A stretch of DNA of 64,000 nucleotides, taken from positions 19,265 to 83,264 of the forward strand of contig JBILHS010000011.1 in the NCBI GenBank assembly GCA_044350425.1. The letters run 5' to 3'. Made by a program: the position numbers and the translations under genes. The notes under the pieces are model-generated. The model saw nothing but the letters and a program-made list of their open reading frames with translations. It was not told where the DNA came from and ran no database searches. Of the stretch, positions 54,801 through 63,037 are shown in pieces (positions within the stretch are counted from its first letter, which is position 1; each line of letters begins with the position of its first letter). The stretch is from M3007 sp044350425. GTDB taxonomy: Bacteria; Bacteroidota; Bacteroidia; Chitinophagales; Saprospiraceae.

Positions 54801-57800
54801 TCATTGCCCGCCAATGCCGTTGGAAAAACAGCCGTGGTATTGAGCACCATATCATTGGAAGCCTTACAGCCATTCACGGTATTTAAAACTACGATCGTAT
54901 AAGTTCCGGGAATCGCTACCGTGGGCATTGCAAGGTCCTGATTACTGCTGTTTATATCTGGCCCGCTCCATTGACAGGTATAATTTGCGCCACTGGAAGA
55001 GCTGCCTCCAAGGGTAGTAGCCGTCGTGACACAATCAATGATCTGATCATTCCCGGCGTCTGCAAAGGGTGCGACCAGATCAGTATTTACGACCACCTGA
55101 TCTATAGCCGTGCAGGTATTATCGGTATCGGTCACAATCAGGGTATAAATACCCGGCGCATTGTTGAGCACAGGATGTACCTCGTTTTGATTTCCAGCTG
55201 TGATACCAGGTCCGGACCACAGCAAGGTGGTCAGTGAATTCAGGGAAGATCCTGAAGCATCCAGACTATCCGTGGCATTATTGAAACAATTGAGGATGAG
55301 CGGGGTTCCGGCATTTGCAATGGGAGGGAGGGTATCTAGCAAAATGACCACCACATCTGTATTTTCACAATTGTTGCTCGAATTCGTGACGGTCAAATTG
55401 TAGGTGCCGGGAACCGTTAAGCCGGTTGGGCTTAAGATCGAAGCATTGGCACCAGAAATACCCGGACCGGACCAGAAATAGGTAATATCTGGCCCTGAAG
55501 TAGAAGTTGACGCATCAAGGTCAACTGAAAATACTGTACAATTGAGTACCCGGTCAGGTCCACCTGCGGCCACGGGCACATTAGCATCTTGCATCACCGT
55601 GACCTGATCTGTTGCCGTACAACCATTCCCTGGATTGGTGACCATCAGTTCATACAAGCCTGGCTGGGTAACCGTTGGACTTTGCAAGGTGTCGTTGTCA
55701 GAGCCAATGCCGGGCCCCATCCACAGGTATTTTACAGTTGCCGGAAAACCATTGCCATTCAAGGTTATTCCGTTGGTCGTGGTACAAGTCAGTTGGTCAT
55801 CCGCACCCGCATTGGCAGTTGGCAACGAAGTATTGAGAAACACCTCCACCTGATCCGTAGCGGTACATCCATTGGTTGTATTAGTGATCAGCAAACTATA
55901 GTTGCCTTGTTGATCGACCTCTGGATTGTATTGATTGGAGTTGCCGGCCTGAATGCCCGGACCGCTCCAGGTTGCCATGAAATTCGGACCATTGCTCGAC
56001 CCACTCCCGATCAGGGTTATGTTAGGATAGGCACAAGTAATGGTGGAATCTGCTCCAGCGTTGGCCGTTGGCAGGGTCAGGTTGGCGGCAATACTCACGG
56101 TGTCTTTTCGCATACATCCATTCTGCGTATGCACCACTGTCAAAATATACAACCCTGCTTCATTCACGACGGGTTGGGCAATATTGGACATGAATCCATT
56201 GGGACCTGTCCAGGAAAATGAAATGGGTTGACCGCCACCATTGCCTGAGCCTTGTAAGATTGCATTGGGAGAAAGACAGGTCAAAGTGTTGTCGGGCCCG
56301 GCTACCGCTGTTGGATTTGTATTATTTAGATCTACCACTGCCATGGCCGTATTCGTACACCCATTGGAGGTGTTGGTTACGGTTACTGCATAGGAGCCAC
56401 TTTGATCGACATTTGGATTTTCCTGGTTTTGGTTTCCTGCATGGATACCCGGACCAGTCCAGAACCAGCTGGAAGCAGGCACATTGGTGATGCCGTCAAT
56501 GGTAACACTGGTTTGTGCGCAAGTGATAATCCCTCCAACTGCATTGGCGGCCGGCGGGGTAAGGTCGCCTAATACCGTTACTGAGGCTGAAGAGGTACAA
56601 CCATTGACTGGATTTCTAATGGTAAGTACATATACGCCCGGTTGATCGACCGTCGGATTTTGCTGAAACTGATTGCCCGCAGAAATGCCTGGTCCTGTCC
56701 AGGTGTAGTTCACACCATTGGTTGGTGAAAAACCTGTGAGTGCCCCCTGAGGCATCAAACAGTTAATATTTCCTCCTGAAACGACTGCCCCGGGGGCCAC
56801 CGTATTGCCCGTCACAACTACATTCGCCGTATCACGACACTGTACCCCTCCACCCTGAGATGTCACAACGAGGTGATAGGTACCGGTCAGGGTCGCATTA
56901 TAGGTGGATGTACCCGTCAGGAAGTTCCAGTTTGCATTGAACCAGCTGTAAGTAGCCTGCCCAAGCGGCGTTGAGCCTGTGCTGGTCAACAAAACTCCGG
57001 CACTGTTACAGTCTATCGAATTGGCCGGCGGGGGTATAACTGCCACCGGATTGAGGACCACCAAAGCAAAGTTGACCAGGCTGTCGCAGCCTTGAAATGA
57101 TTCAAATAAGACCGTATAATTGCCTGGATCGCAATAACTATCACCAGAAAGTATGAAACATTCGCCTGCACAGATATACTTTGTTCCAATATTGGTGGGG
57201 GCAATTTGCTTGACTACAATGGTCTGCCTTACCAGACTGTCACAGCCTAAAAAGGACTCATAAGGAGAAGACGTAAGGGTAAAAGTTCCCGGAACATTCA
57301 ACATGGGATAGGGTTCTTCATCCCAGACAAACGGTACGTCCTCATAGCAAATCACCAAAGAAGGTCGAACGGTAGGTGGAATGGGCTGATTAACCACCGG
57401 AAGGCAATTTTGAGCAGAGGGTGGATTGCAGGCATTGTCGGCCTGCACGCAAACGTTTCCTCCTACATTGCCAAAGGTAATCGTGACAGTTGTTCCTTCC
57501 GGAGCATCTATATTCAAGGAAGCACCCGTACCATTGATCTGTGAACCCGTCGGGGCTGACCAGAGGTAACTACCTGCTCCAAAAACATCATTGATGGAAT
57601 AAACGGCTGTTGCGCCCGGACAAACTACAGTTGGCCCTTGAGGCTGGAGTGCCGGATCCGGTGGCGGTGGTGTGATAGACCCTTCCGTGATCTCGATCTC
57701 AAAATCACATACATCCCCGCTCCAGCCATCCAACATATAAAAATAGGTTTCTCCAATTGTAAATCCGTCATAGCTTAACACGATAGGCTGGTTGCCGCCT

Positions 57801-58165
57801 CCGGGCGAGCCCGGATCACAAACAATAGCGTCCGCGTCTGAGCAATCATCCCAAAAAGCGACCTGTAAACCATTGCCATCATCACAATTGCTGGGGTAAA
57901 GCGTGATGGTAATAGAAGTTGAGCCCGCCGTAAATCCAAACCACTGATCATTGTGCAGCGCAATTTGGCCACAGACCGTATTCCCTCCGGATGGCGTACC
58001 GTTGTTAGTACCCATGTAGCCATCAAAATCGCAATAAACACAGGCCGCCTGACAATTTTCCGCTCCGGGAGGTGGGGGCGTTTGACAGGGTGGGTTGACC
58101 TGGGCCTCAGATTGAACAGATACTAAAGTAATAAAAGCCAAAAACGGGAGTAGCTTTTTGATCAT
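51803..58165 (-). CDS. Ig-repeat surface adhesin with T9SS type B sorting domain
   Basis: A 2,120-residue secreted protein. The signal peptide (MIKKLLPFLAFITLVSVQSE) is followed by a Cys-rich globular head (about 20-175) with a GPTVVCPGATAVYSI domain. About 18 tandem Ig-like repeats of about 80-90 residues follow, each with one Cys at its start (LTC/INC) and one in NGC, and a YxLxVxNxxNGC pattern; one SprB-like repeat (GTQPFLFTLSG) follows. The end is the gliding-motility-associated type B domain: YVPNIFNPNSEVN, FNVFDRWGDQVF, WDGNVRGEKGQIGVYVWYCE. It resembles SprB-type adhesins, and the repeats resemble those in the protein at 14025-18074. Confidence 0.88.
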   Translation of the reverse strand: MIKKLLPFLAFITLVSVQSEAQVNPPCQTPPPPGAENCQAACVYCDFDGYMGTNNGTPSGGNTVCGQIALHNDQWFGFTAGSTSITITLYPSNCDDGNGLQVAFWDDCSDADAIVCDPGSPGGGNQPIVLSYDGFTIGETYFYMLDGWSGDVCDFEIEITEGSITPPPPDPALQPQGPTVVCPGATAVYSINDVFGAGSYLWSAPTGSQINGTGASLNIDAPEGTTVTITFGNVGGNVCVQADNACNPPSAQNCLPVVNQPIPPTVRPSLVICYEDVPFVWDEEPYPMLNVPGTFTLTSSPYESFLGCDSLVRQTIVVKQIAPTNIGTKYICAGECFILSGDSYCDPGNYTVLFESFQGCDSLVNFALVVLNPVAVIPPPANSIDCNSAGVLLTSTGSTPLGQATYSWFNANWNFLTGTSTYNATLTGTYHLVVTSQGGGVQCRDTANVVVTGNTVAPGAVVSGGNINCLMPQGALTGFSPTNGVNYTWTGPGISAGNQFQQNPTVDQPGVYVLTIRNPVNGCTSSASVTVLGDLTPPAANAVGGIITCAQTSVTIDGITNVPASSWFWTGPGIHAGNQNQENPNVDQSGSYAVTVTNTSNGCTNTAMAVVDLNNTNPTAVAGPDNTLTCLSPNAILQGSGNGGGQPISFSWTGPNGFMSNIAQPVVNEAGLYILTVVHTQNGCMRKDTVSIAANLTLPTANAGADSTITCAYPNITLIGSGSSNGPNFMATWSGPGIQAGNSNQYNPEVDQQGNYSLLITNTTNGCTATDQVEVFLNTSLPTANAGADDQLTCTTTNGITLNGNGFPATVKYLWMGPGIGSDNDTLQSPTVTQPGLYELMVTNPGNGCTATDQVTVMQDANVPVAAGGPDRVLNCTVFSVDLDASTSTSGPDITYFWSGPGISGANASILSPTGLTVPGTYNLTVTNSSNNCENTDVVVILLDTLPPIANAGTPLILNCFNNATDSLDASGSSLNSLTTLLWSGPGITAGNQNEVHPVLNNAPGIYTLIVTDTDNTCTAIDQVVVNTDLVAPFADAGNDQIIDCVTTATTLGGSSSSGANYTCQWSGPDINSSNQDLAMPTVAIPGTYTIVVLNTVNGCKASNDMVLNTTAVFPTALAGNDGLLSCASPNFTLDGSASSTGANFQVLWAGPGIGAGNQNQISPSVNLPGNYILAITDQTNSCITQDTVVVDQNVAVPAANAGQNLILNCQMTSTTLDGSLSAMSPTIVYLWTGPGINASTQNNQNPPIDQPGTYTLLTTDTANGCTSSDQVVVLEDVVVPTASAGIDMLITCANGTQTLNGSGSSMGVLFTYVWQGPGINSGNFDQQSPSVDASGTYTLIVENTQNHCIATDVVFVALNETPPLTAGGPDRILTCTTTSVQLDATQSATGPNISFAWDGPGVVPGSANSPTPTVNLPGVYVLTVTDATNGCTNVDAVNVGEDVLLPTVAAGNDLEITCNNALQGVMLSSAGSNTGPDFTLLWSGPGITPANETSTSPTVLLPGAYTLAITNTLNGCVNTDGTNVNSNQDLPVASAGPDQVITCAVPNPALDGTSSSTLSGTLLFLWSGPGINPGNQNGDMPTVLQSGTYTLTVTNAVTGCSATDQVIVNLDNLPPNILATSEVITCLDQVSAVTVSSSLTGSTYLWEGPDVNQNNKDDQTLQVDIAGIFAVTVTAANGCTATTSTIVVEDAFVPQGSVEGSELNCFNNGATVISGQVDSPSGSTFTWTGPGISTQTTASITVTQTGIYTFTIYAPNGCVRPFYAEVTSNFVQPSHSVVATDEIDCNTSEVLINGAGSSVGSNFSYFWTTTNGHFVSGTNTLQPIVDRAGIYTLRVLNNLNGCESIDSVAVKIDPAVPSGFDLEVRNIRCFGDKNGSITVNGVQGGTQPFLFTLSGNSGSANNQYTGLVAGDYLLIMEDANGCHLDTTITIIDAGQLQVELGPDISLGLGEFATVTAQIQTLIGAQSVIWNYAPNCDTTSIFCETFTYQPLGTYRHKIEVTDLNGCVARDEILVIVQKNGQIYVPNIFNPNSEVNFSLGVHVGIDVAKIKSFNVFDRWGDQVFSLKEYIPTPGGEPDFGQSWDGNVRGEKGQIGVYVWYCEVEFIDGQSKIFRGDVTLIR

Positions 58166-58373
58166 GAAAAACCGCGTTAGAACTTTATGAAGATATAGTC
58201 AGGCAAAGAAAGATGCGGTCATCCCCTAAATCGCTTCTCAGAACAGAGAATAATTTGGAGATAAAACCAACTTACATTAAAAAAAAACTGCTAAACCAAT
58301 TTTCGGAGCGGCGAATGTAAGCAGACTTTTAAAGTAATCCAAAATCTGCTCAGACTATTATCCTGCTTTCATG

Positions 58374-59192
58374 CTAATACTGTTCTGAATCATTCGGGAA
58401 ACTGACGCTTTTCACATCTGCGATATAGCTTTTGGTAGCATTCCCTACGGCATCAAAGAGCTCCAGGTATCGCCGCAAAAAGCGTGGTTTGAAATCCTTG
58501 GTAATACCCAGCATATCATGCGTTACCAATACCTGACCATCACAATTGTTGCCCGCGCCAATGCCAATGGTTGGTATTTCAATACTTTCGGAGACTTCTT
58601 TGGCCAATTGAGCCGGAATTTTCTCGAGCACCAATGCAAAACAACCCAACTCGTCCAGGAGCTTTGCATCATCCCTGAGTTTTTGGGCTTCAACATCTTC
58701 TTTTGCCCGTACGGTGTAGGTGCCAAATTTATAAATGCTCTGTGGCGTAAGTCCCAGGTGGCCCATGATCGGAATCCCGGCCCGAAGGATACGGCGAATG
58801 CTATCCTCCACTTCTTCGCCCCCTTCCAGTTTTACCGCGTGCGCCCCGGATTCTTTCATGATCCGGATAGCGCTTGAAAGTGCGATCTCTGAGTTGGATT
58901 GGTAACTGCCAAAAGGCAGGTCTACCACGACCATGGCTCGGTTCACTGCTCTTACCACGGATTGGGCATGGTAGATCATTTGGTCCAGTGTGATCGGAAG
59001 GGTGGTCTCATGACCTGCCATTACATTGGATGCCGAATCGCCCACCAATAATATGTCGATCCCCGCTTCGTCGAGAATACGGGCCATCGAAAAATCGTAG
59101 GCTGTAAGCATGGCGATTTTTTCGCCGCGGTTTTTCATCGCCTGAATGGTGTGCGTCGTCACACGCTTAAGTTCGCCGGTTGCTGTTGACAT
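58374..59192 (-). CDS. panB: 3-methyl-2-oxobutanoate hydroxymethyltransferase
   Basis: Makes ketopantoate from alpha-ketoisovalerate and 5,10-methylene-tetrahydrofolate in the pantothenate pathway. Start at 59192 (MSTATGELKRVTTHTIQAMK) gives 272 residues, the family size; the frame continues upstream to 59531 but encodes non-homologous repeat-like sequence. The metal site is visible: D52 in VGDSASN, D91 in VDLPFGSYQSN, E123 in KLEGG. The catalytic region LVLEKIP (E190) and the motif IGIGAG are present. Confidence 0.95.
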   Translation of the reverse strand: MSTATGELKRVTTHTIQAMKNRGEKIAMLTAYDFSMARILDEAGIDILLVGDSASNVMAGHETTLPITLDQMIYHAQSVVRAVNRAMVVVDLPFGSYQSNSEIALSSAIRIMKESGAHAVKLEGGEEVEDSIRRILRAGIPIMGHLGLTPQSIYKFGTYTVRAKEDVEAQKLRDDAKLLDELGCFALVLEKIPAQLAKEVSESIEIPTIGIGAGNNCDGQVLVTHDMLGITKDFKPRFLRRYLELFDAVGNATKSYIADVKSVSFPNDSEQY

Positions 59193-59316
59193 GTTTGAAA
59201 TCTGTGAATGGTCTGAGGGGGCCTCATTAGGTTGATGAGACACCCTCAAATTTGTGAAAGTGAACGACCCGCCTCCGCTGAAGCTTCGGCGGGTAAAGCC
59301 GAAAGGTAGCACTGAA

Positions 59317-59348
59317 AATAAAAAAGCCGTACCTCTTTTGGTACGGCT
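59317..59348 (-). terminator. Minus-oriented terminator inside a gene-free block
   Basis: AGCCGTACC (59325-59333) pairs with GGTACGGCT (59340-59348), with an A-run on the left (U-run on the minus strand). No protein gene lies upstream on that strand within 650 bp, which hints at a short minus-strand transcript. Confidence 0.7.
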
Positions 59349-59493
59349 GAAAAAACTACAAATTATAATCCCATGAACACACCGAATGGAGGGGCCGAAA
59401 GGGACCATATATTTTGAAAACAGGAAATTTGAAAGGGCTGAAAATGGTTTTAGTCGCTCAAAAGCGGGGCTGAAGGCAATGCAGTCAGGTTTA

Positions 59494-59523
59494 GCAAGTC
59501 CTCCCACCATTGGGAGGACTTGC
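59494..59523. repeat. 13-bp perfect palindrome, loop CCAT
   Basis: GCAAGTCCTCCCA (59494-59506) pairs fully with 59511-59523. No U-run on either strand, so it is not an evident terminator. Confidence 0.85.
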
Positions 59524-59811
59524 TCTCTCACCTGAATTTGTATAATCCCATGAACATATCTCTAGGCGGTAATACATTTATTACCACCTTCATAAGTACA
59601 AATGTGGTCTAATAGGCTCTTTCTGAGCAATTACAATTTTTGCGACTTGTGAAAAATATATCTGTTCATTCATAAACGATCAACCCTTCTAAAGGGTTTA
59701 AAACATTTCATAAATGATCCAAAGTTTAAAATTTATATTCAAATTTAAATAAATAAAAAACGCAATAAATTTAAAATTGTGAAATAATAAATTGATAACT
59801 AAAATAAAATA

Positions 59812-59919
59812 GTGCCGATCCGCGTGTTGGTTGCCAGTCTTTAACCTGTCGTAACGAACTCAAAAGAGTTCAAATTCACTCCACATAACTGCTTGCCCCC
59901 AAGAACGGATAGACGGCAC
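59812..59919. ncRNA. Candidate cloverleaf structured RNA (strand undetermined)
   Basis: GTGCCG (59812-59817) and ATCCG (59818-59822) pair with CGGAT (59906-59910) and CGGCAC (59914-59919), an 11-bp closing stem with a 3-base bulge. Inside are three hairpins: GGTT-N10-AACC, GAACTC-AAAA-GAGTTC and CTTG-CCCC-CAAG. Together they form a four-way junction. It is not a tRNA, 5S, SRP or RNase P RNA by any motif I can see. The prediction is from sequence symmetry only. Confidence 0.45.
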
Positions 59920-59947
59920 AGATTTTTAGTAACGACAAAGTACACAT

Positions 59948-59987
59948 AAAAAAACGCGTCCGGTTGACATGAGCCAACCGGACGCGT
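59948..59987 (-). terminator. Intrinsic terminator of the lipoprotein gene
   Basis: A perfect 13-bp stem (59954-59966 with 59975-59987) with an A-run of seven on the left, giving a U-run on the minus strand. It lies 23 bp past the stop codon of the gene at 60011. Confidence 0.93.
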
Positions 59988-60010
59988 GGGGTGTAACGAC
60001 AACAAAGTTA

Positions 60011-61039
60011 TTATTTCACAAATCCAAGGGTATCGGTAATGGAGCTCATATTCATAGAATCCACGGTTACGCCATCAATCCTAATATTTTGTGCAATGGT
60101 TTGGTTTTTGCCGGTAAAAATCCCGAAACCTTCAGAAATGTTTGAATAATTTGGGAACGTTTCAGCCCCGGTCAGACCACCATTGGCATTGGCCGTTTCC
60201 AGATATTCTTTGATTTCTCTACCACCACCGTCAATAATGATGTCCACAGAAGCAAATTCTCTGTAGCGGTTAGGTCCCGTCTTTTGAAGCCTCTGAGCCA
60301 GAAAATTGTAAAAGCTAATGCCGGATAACCCTACAGAGGCCTCATATACTCCTGTGCTAACCGGAGTTGCACTTCTTTCCTGATTGGTAGCGGCCTCCCA
60401 AACAAATTCCTGGGTATTGATCAAAGTGCCGTTCAGGTTTCTTTCATTGATCCGTACCACAAAAGTGACGTTAAAAAAAACGCCGTTTTCATCAGTCCGC
60501 CATTGAATGGTCGTGCTCTTTGAACCTGCAAAAGCAATTTTGGGAACCACAGCGTTCACCAAAGGTTTGATGATAGTAAAGTCGCCAGGCAGCGTAGTTT
60601 CAGCCGTAATATCAGCCTTACCATCCTGCCGCTCTATAACCAAACGATATTTTTTACCCGCCAAAAGTGGGAATCCAGCAGTATTCGCCTTGAAAAGCCA
60701 GTTGGGCTCGGCAGCAAAAACACCCGGTTCGCGTGGATAACCCTCTAATGCACCGTTAACCCGCTTTAAAGCGATCCGATTCTGATTGTCTGTGCGCTCC
60801 AGCCAAACCGTAATAGAACTTTCAGGATAATAGAGCGAATCAACAATTTGTGCTACTTCAAAGGCACTCTTGTCCGGATCGAGGAATGCTTTTTCAATCC
60901 GGATATAGTGGGCTGTATCTTGCGGCGACAGAATACCATACACCACAGGAATTTCTTTCCAGGGTGCCGTCACTTCAAAATCATTGGAGCAGGCGGAAAG
61001 TAAGAGGCCAAATGGCAATAATAGGAGCAGTTTTTTCAT
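60011..61039 (-). CDS. Lipoprotein of unknown function (DUF4249-like)
   Basis: A 342-residue exported lipoprotein: start at 61039 gives MKKLLLLLPFGLLLSAC with lipobox LSAC. The mature part is beta-rich (WKEIPVVYGILSPQDTAHY, FLDPDKSAF, YRLVIERQDGKADITAETTLP) and resembles DUF4249-type or T9SS-associated lipoproteins of Bacteroidota, but the family is not certain. It has a TATCTTTG box at 61072-61079 and a terminator at 59948-59987. The neighbours (GH36 enzyme, panB) give no functional hint. Confidence 0.72.
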   Translation of the reverse strand: MKKLLLLLPFGLLLSACSNDFEVTAPWKEIPVVYGILSPQDTAHYIRIEKAFLDPDKSAFEVAQIVDSLYYPESSITVWLERTDNQNRIALKRVNGALEGYPREPGVFAAEPNWLFKANTAGFPLLAGKKYRLVIERQDGKADITAETTLPGDFTIIKPLVNAVVPKIAFAGSKSTTIQWRTDENGVFFNVTFVVRINERNLNGTLINTQEFVWEAATNQERSATPVSTGVYEASVGLSGISFYNFLAQRLQKTGPNRYREFASVDIIIDGGGREIKEYLETANANGGLTGAETFPNYSNISEGFGIFTGKNQTIAQNIRIDGVTVDSMNMSSITDTLGFVK

Positions 61040-61071
61040 GTTTACAGTATTGAAGTCCTTCTTTGAACGCA

Positions 61072-61079
61072 CAAAGATA
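61072..61079 (-). promoter_or_regulatory. -7 box TATCTTTG of the lipoprotein gene
   Basis: A TAnnTTTG match 32 bp upstream of the ATG at 61039; no clear -33 element. Confidence 0.5.
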
Positions 61080-61129
61080 CGCGCTTCGGCGGCAGGTTAA
61101 AGAAAAAGACTTGCCAATGGTGGACGATT

Positions 61130-62962
61130 TCAGGATTTCAATATCAAGGTCTCGAAAGGACGCAGATCTACCCAGGCTCCGTTGGGTAGGGACAGTTTTT
61201 TGTCCTGGCTTGTTAAATTAGAAAAGGCTGACCAACTGGAAGCTCCCTGTACCAAAGCAATTTGCCAGACATCTTCAGTCCATTCCACCACGCTGGAAAT
61301 CTGACTTCCTTGCCAGGACAGCGCTTCCTCCAACTCTGCCTTTTGCTCGGCCGAATATTTTCCAAAATCATCCGAAGTAAAAAGCAGGCTGCCCAATAAT
61401 ACATTGATTAGCAGCAAGGTTTCCTGCTGCGCAGGGTTGAGATGCTGGTTTTCGTTGCGAAGGATAAAGACATCCGGGTCGTTTTGAAAAGCGCGGCCGT
61501 TGAGCTGCCAGCGCCCCAGCGTACTCCGAAGTGCGGACAAGGTATCTACCCTTTCCCGGTGTCGTAAAAAAGAGAGCATCGGGTGGCGCCAGGAAAGGTG
61601 TACATCTCCCCCGATCCGGCAGTAATCGGCTAGCCCAAAAGCAGCGCCGAGCGGTACCCCGCAGGCCAGCATACGCTTGTTCCCCATAAGCCGACGAAGA
61701 AACTCCATGGCTTCCCACATCACTCCACCGCGCGTTTTCCCGGGTGGTGGAGCAAGCGCTACGGCGAAAAGGAAATCCAGTTTCAACAGATCAAAGCCCC
61801 ATTTATCCAAAACTGTATGGAACACGCCACTCAGGTATTCACGCACACCATCCTGATAAAAATCCAAAGCATAATACCAGCCATACCACATGGGATTCCA
61901 GCCCACTTTGATCGGCTTGCCCTTTGCGTCTTTGAGCAGCCATTCCGGATGCCTGCGCATTAATTCTGATTTAGCCGAAACCACAAAAGGCGCCAGCCAA
62001 AGCCCTGGCTGAAGGCCTTTTTCTTTGATCTTCAGCGAGATATGTCTCATTCCATGGGGGAAAGCTGGCTTCACGGTCAGCCAGTCGCCTACTGCGGTTT
62101 GCCAGCCGTCGTCTATCTGGAAATAGCTTGGCAGCATGGCCTTCAATATGTTTGGAGCGCTGCCGTTTACGCCGACAGGATCAGCTTCTGTCGCCGTAAA
62201 CGGCTCGTATCTCGAGGGACTAAAGTCCATGCCACTCATAAATGATTCCAGATTTTGCAACAAAACCGACTCCGAGATATTCGTAAAATGGTTGTACCAA
62301 CTTGTCCAACCCAGGGCCGCTGGAGCCGTGGGGGGCGTTATTTCTGCCCGCTTAAAATAGGTGTCAAACAAGGTCTGCTCATCCCCTTCGGCCACCCAAA
62401 AGTCAAGCGCCGGAAAAGAATGGCTCAAGGCGAGTTCATCCAGGTCTTTCCGAACGGTCAGAATGCCCCTGGAATGATCATAGAGGAAAAGGGTAAATCC
62501 AGTGCGTTCGTTGAGCGATCCTAATAGCAATCGCCTCTTAGGCGTTTTATCTGTCGGAGTATGCTGCGTAATAAAGGTGTAAGTCCAGGAATAAAGCTTT
62601 CCTCGCCCCCGGGGAATGTCCTTGATGTGTTCGTCCCCATAATAGCCCATGTGCCTTCGGGCGAGGGAACGCAGTCTGGGGATGCCTTCTGTCACTTTAA
62701 AAGAACGGCTTTCACTCCAGGATTGATACCCATTGGCAAAAAAACGAGATTCCGGTGGGAGTGGCAGGTCGAACTGGATCTCCAGGCTCTGCAACTTCAC
62801 ATCCTGCTTGGGATGTAAAAAAACAGAATATTGGACGCCCTCCCCTTCTTCATTTTGTTGAAAATCAATATAGATCTCTTCAGAAGTATTGGCGCGGTTG
62901 GGCTGCAGGGCGTGGACTTTCCCGTCGATGGATATGGTAGCCTGGCGAAATCTCATGGGCAT
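61130..62962 (-). CDS. GH36-family alpha-galactosidase
   Basis: A 610-residue glycoside hydrolase of the GH36 type; no signal peptide, so cytoplasmic. A beta-sandwich N-terminal domain (about 1-215) precedes the TIM barrel with LGWTSWYNH, YFQIDDGWQ, GLQPGLWLAPFVVS and LLKLDFLF (candidate nucleophile Asp), and CRIGGDVHLSW (candidate acid/base Asp). These are family signature motifs. The alternative start at 62956 (MRFRQA) is possible. The promoter box TACATTTG is at 62977-62984. Substrate specificity (melibiose, raffinose or other galactosides) cannot be told from sequence. Confidence 0.9.
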   Translation of the reverse strand: MPMRFRQATISIDGKVHALQPNRANTSEEIYIDFQQNEEGEGVQYSVFLHPKQDVKLQSLEIQFDLPLPPESRFFANGYQSWSESRSFKVTEGIPRLRSLARRHMGYYGDEHIKDIPRGRGKLYSWTYTFITQHTPTDKTPKRRLLLGSLNERTGFTLFLYDHSRGILTVRKDLDELALSHSFPALDFWVAEGDEQTLFDTYFKRAEITPPTAPAALGWTSWYNHFTNISESVLLQNLESFMSGMDFSPSRYEPFTATEADPVGVNGSAPNILKAMLPSYFQIDDGWQTAVGDWLTVKPAFPHGMRHISLKIKEKGLQPGLWLAPFVVSAKSELMRRHPEWLLKDAKGKPIKVGWNPMWYGWYYALDFYQDGVREYLSGVFHTVLDKWGFDLLKLDFLFAVALAPPPGKTRGGVMWEAMEFLRRLMGNKRMLACGVPLGAAFGLADYCRIGGDVHLSWRHPMLSFLRHRERVDTLSALRSTLGRWQLNGRAFQNDPDVFILRNENQHLNPAQQETLLLINVLLGSLLFTSDDFGKYSAEQKAELEEALSWQGSQISSVVEWTEDVWQIALVQGASSWSAFSNLTSQDKKLSLPNGAWVDLRPFETLILKS

Positions 62963-62976
62963 TCAGATTTGAGTGG

Positions 62977-62984
62977 CAAATGTA
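62977..62984 (-). promoter_or_regulatory. -7 box TACATTTG of the GH36 gene
   Basis: A TAnnTTTG match, 14 bases before the ATG at 62962. It faces the plus-strand box at 63010. Confidence 0.55.
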
Positions 62985-63009
62985 TGTCGTGCCTATCGCT
63001 CCGACACGC

Positions 63010-63017
63010 TACTTTTG
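63010..63017 (+). promoter_or_regulatory. -7 box TACTTTTG of the outer-membrane barrel gene
   Basis: A TAnnTTTG match 20 bp upstream of the ATG at 63038, divergent from the GH36 promoter. Confidence 0.55.
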
Positions 63018-63037
63018 CTCAAGCAATTTTTTATACC

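Larger units (their letters stand above)
59193..59946. other. Gene-free 750-bp block with palindromes and a cloverleaf
   Basis: No plausible gene is visible. It contains GC-rich hairpin ACCCGCC/GGCGGGT (about 59267-59293), a minus-oriented terminator (59317-59348), a 13-bp perfect palindrome with a 4-base loop (59494-59523), a 16-bp direct repeat (59364-59379 and 59541-59556, TATAATCCCATGAACA), an AT-rich stretch near 59700-59810 and a cloverleaf (59812-59919). It may hold one or more unannotated ncRNAs. Confidence 0.55.

Noticed and set aside
59193..59531. A 113-codon in-frame extension upstream of panB
   Set aside because: Its residues are not like any PanB N-terminus, and it crosses a terminator hairpin; the ATG at 59192 gives the normal protein length.
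59812..59919. tRNA or 5S rRNA gene
   Set aside because: The cloverleaf lacks T-loop, anticodon loop and CCA-end features, and no conserved 5S blocks are visible.
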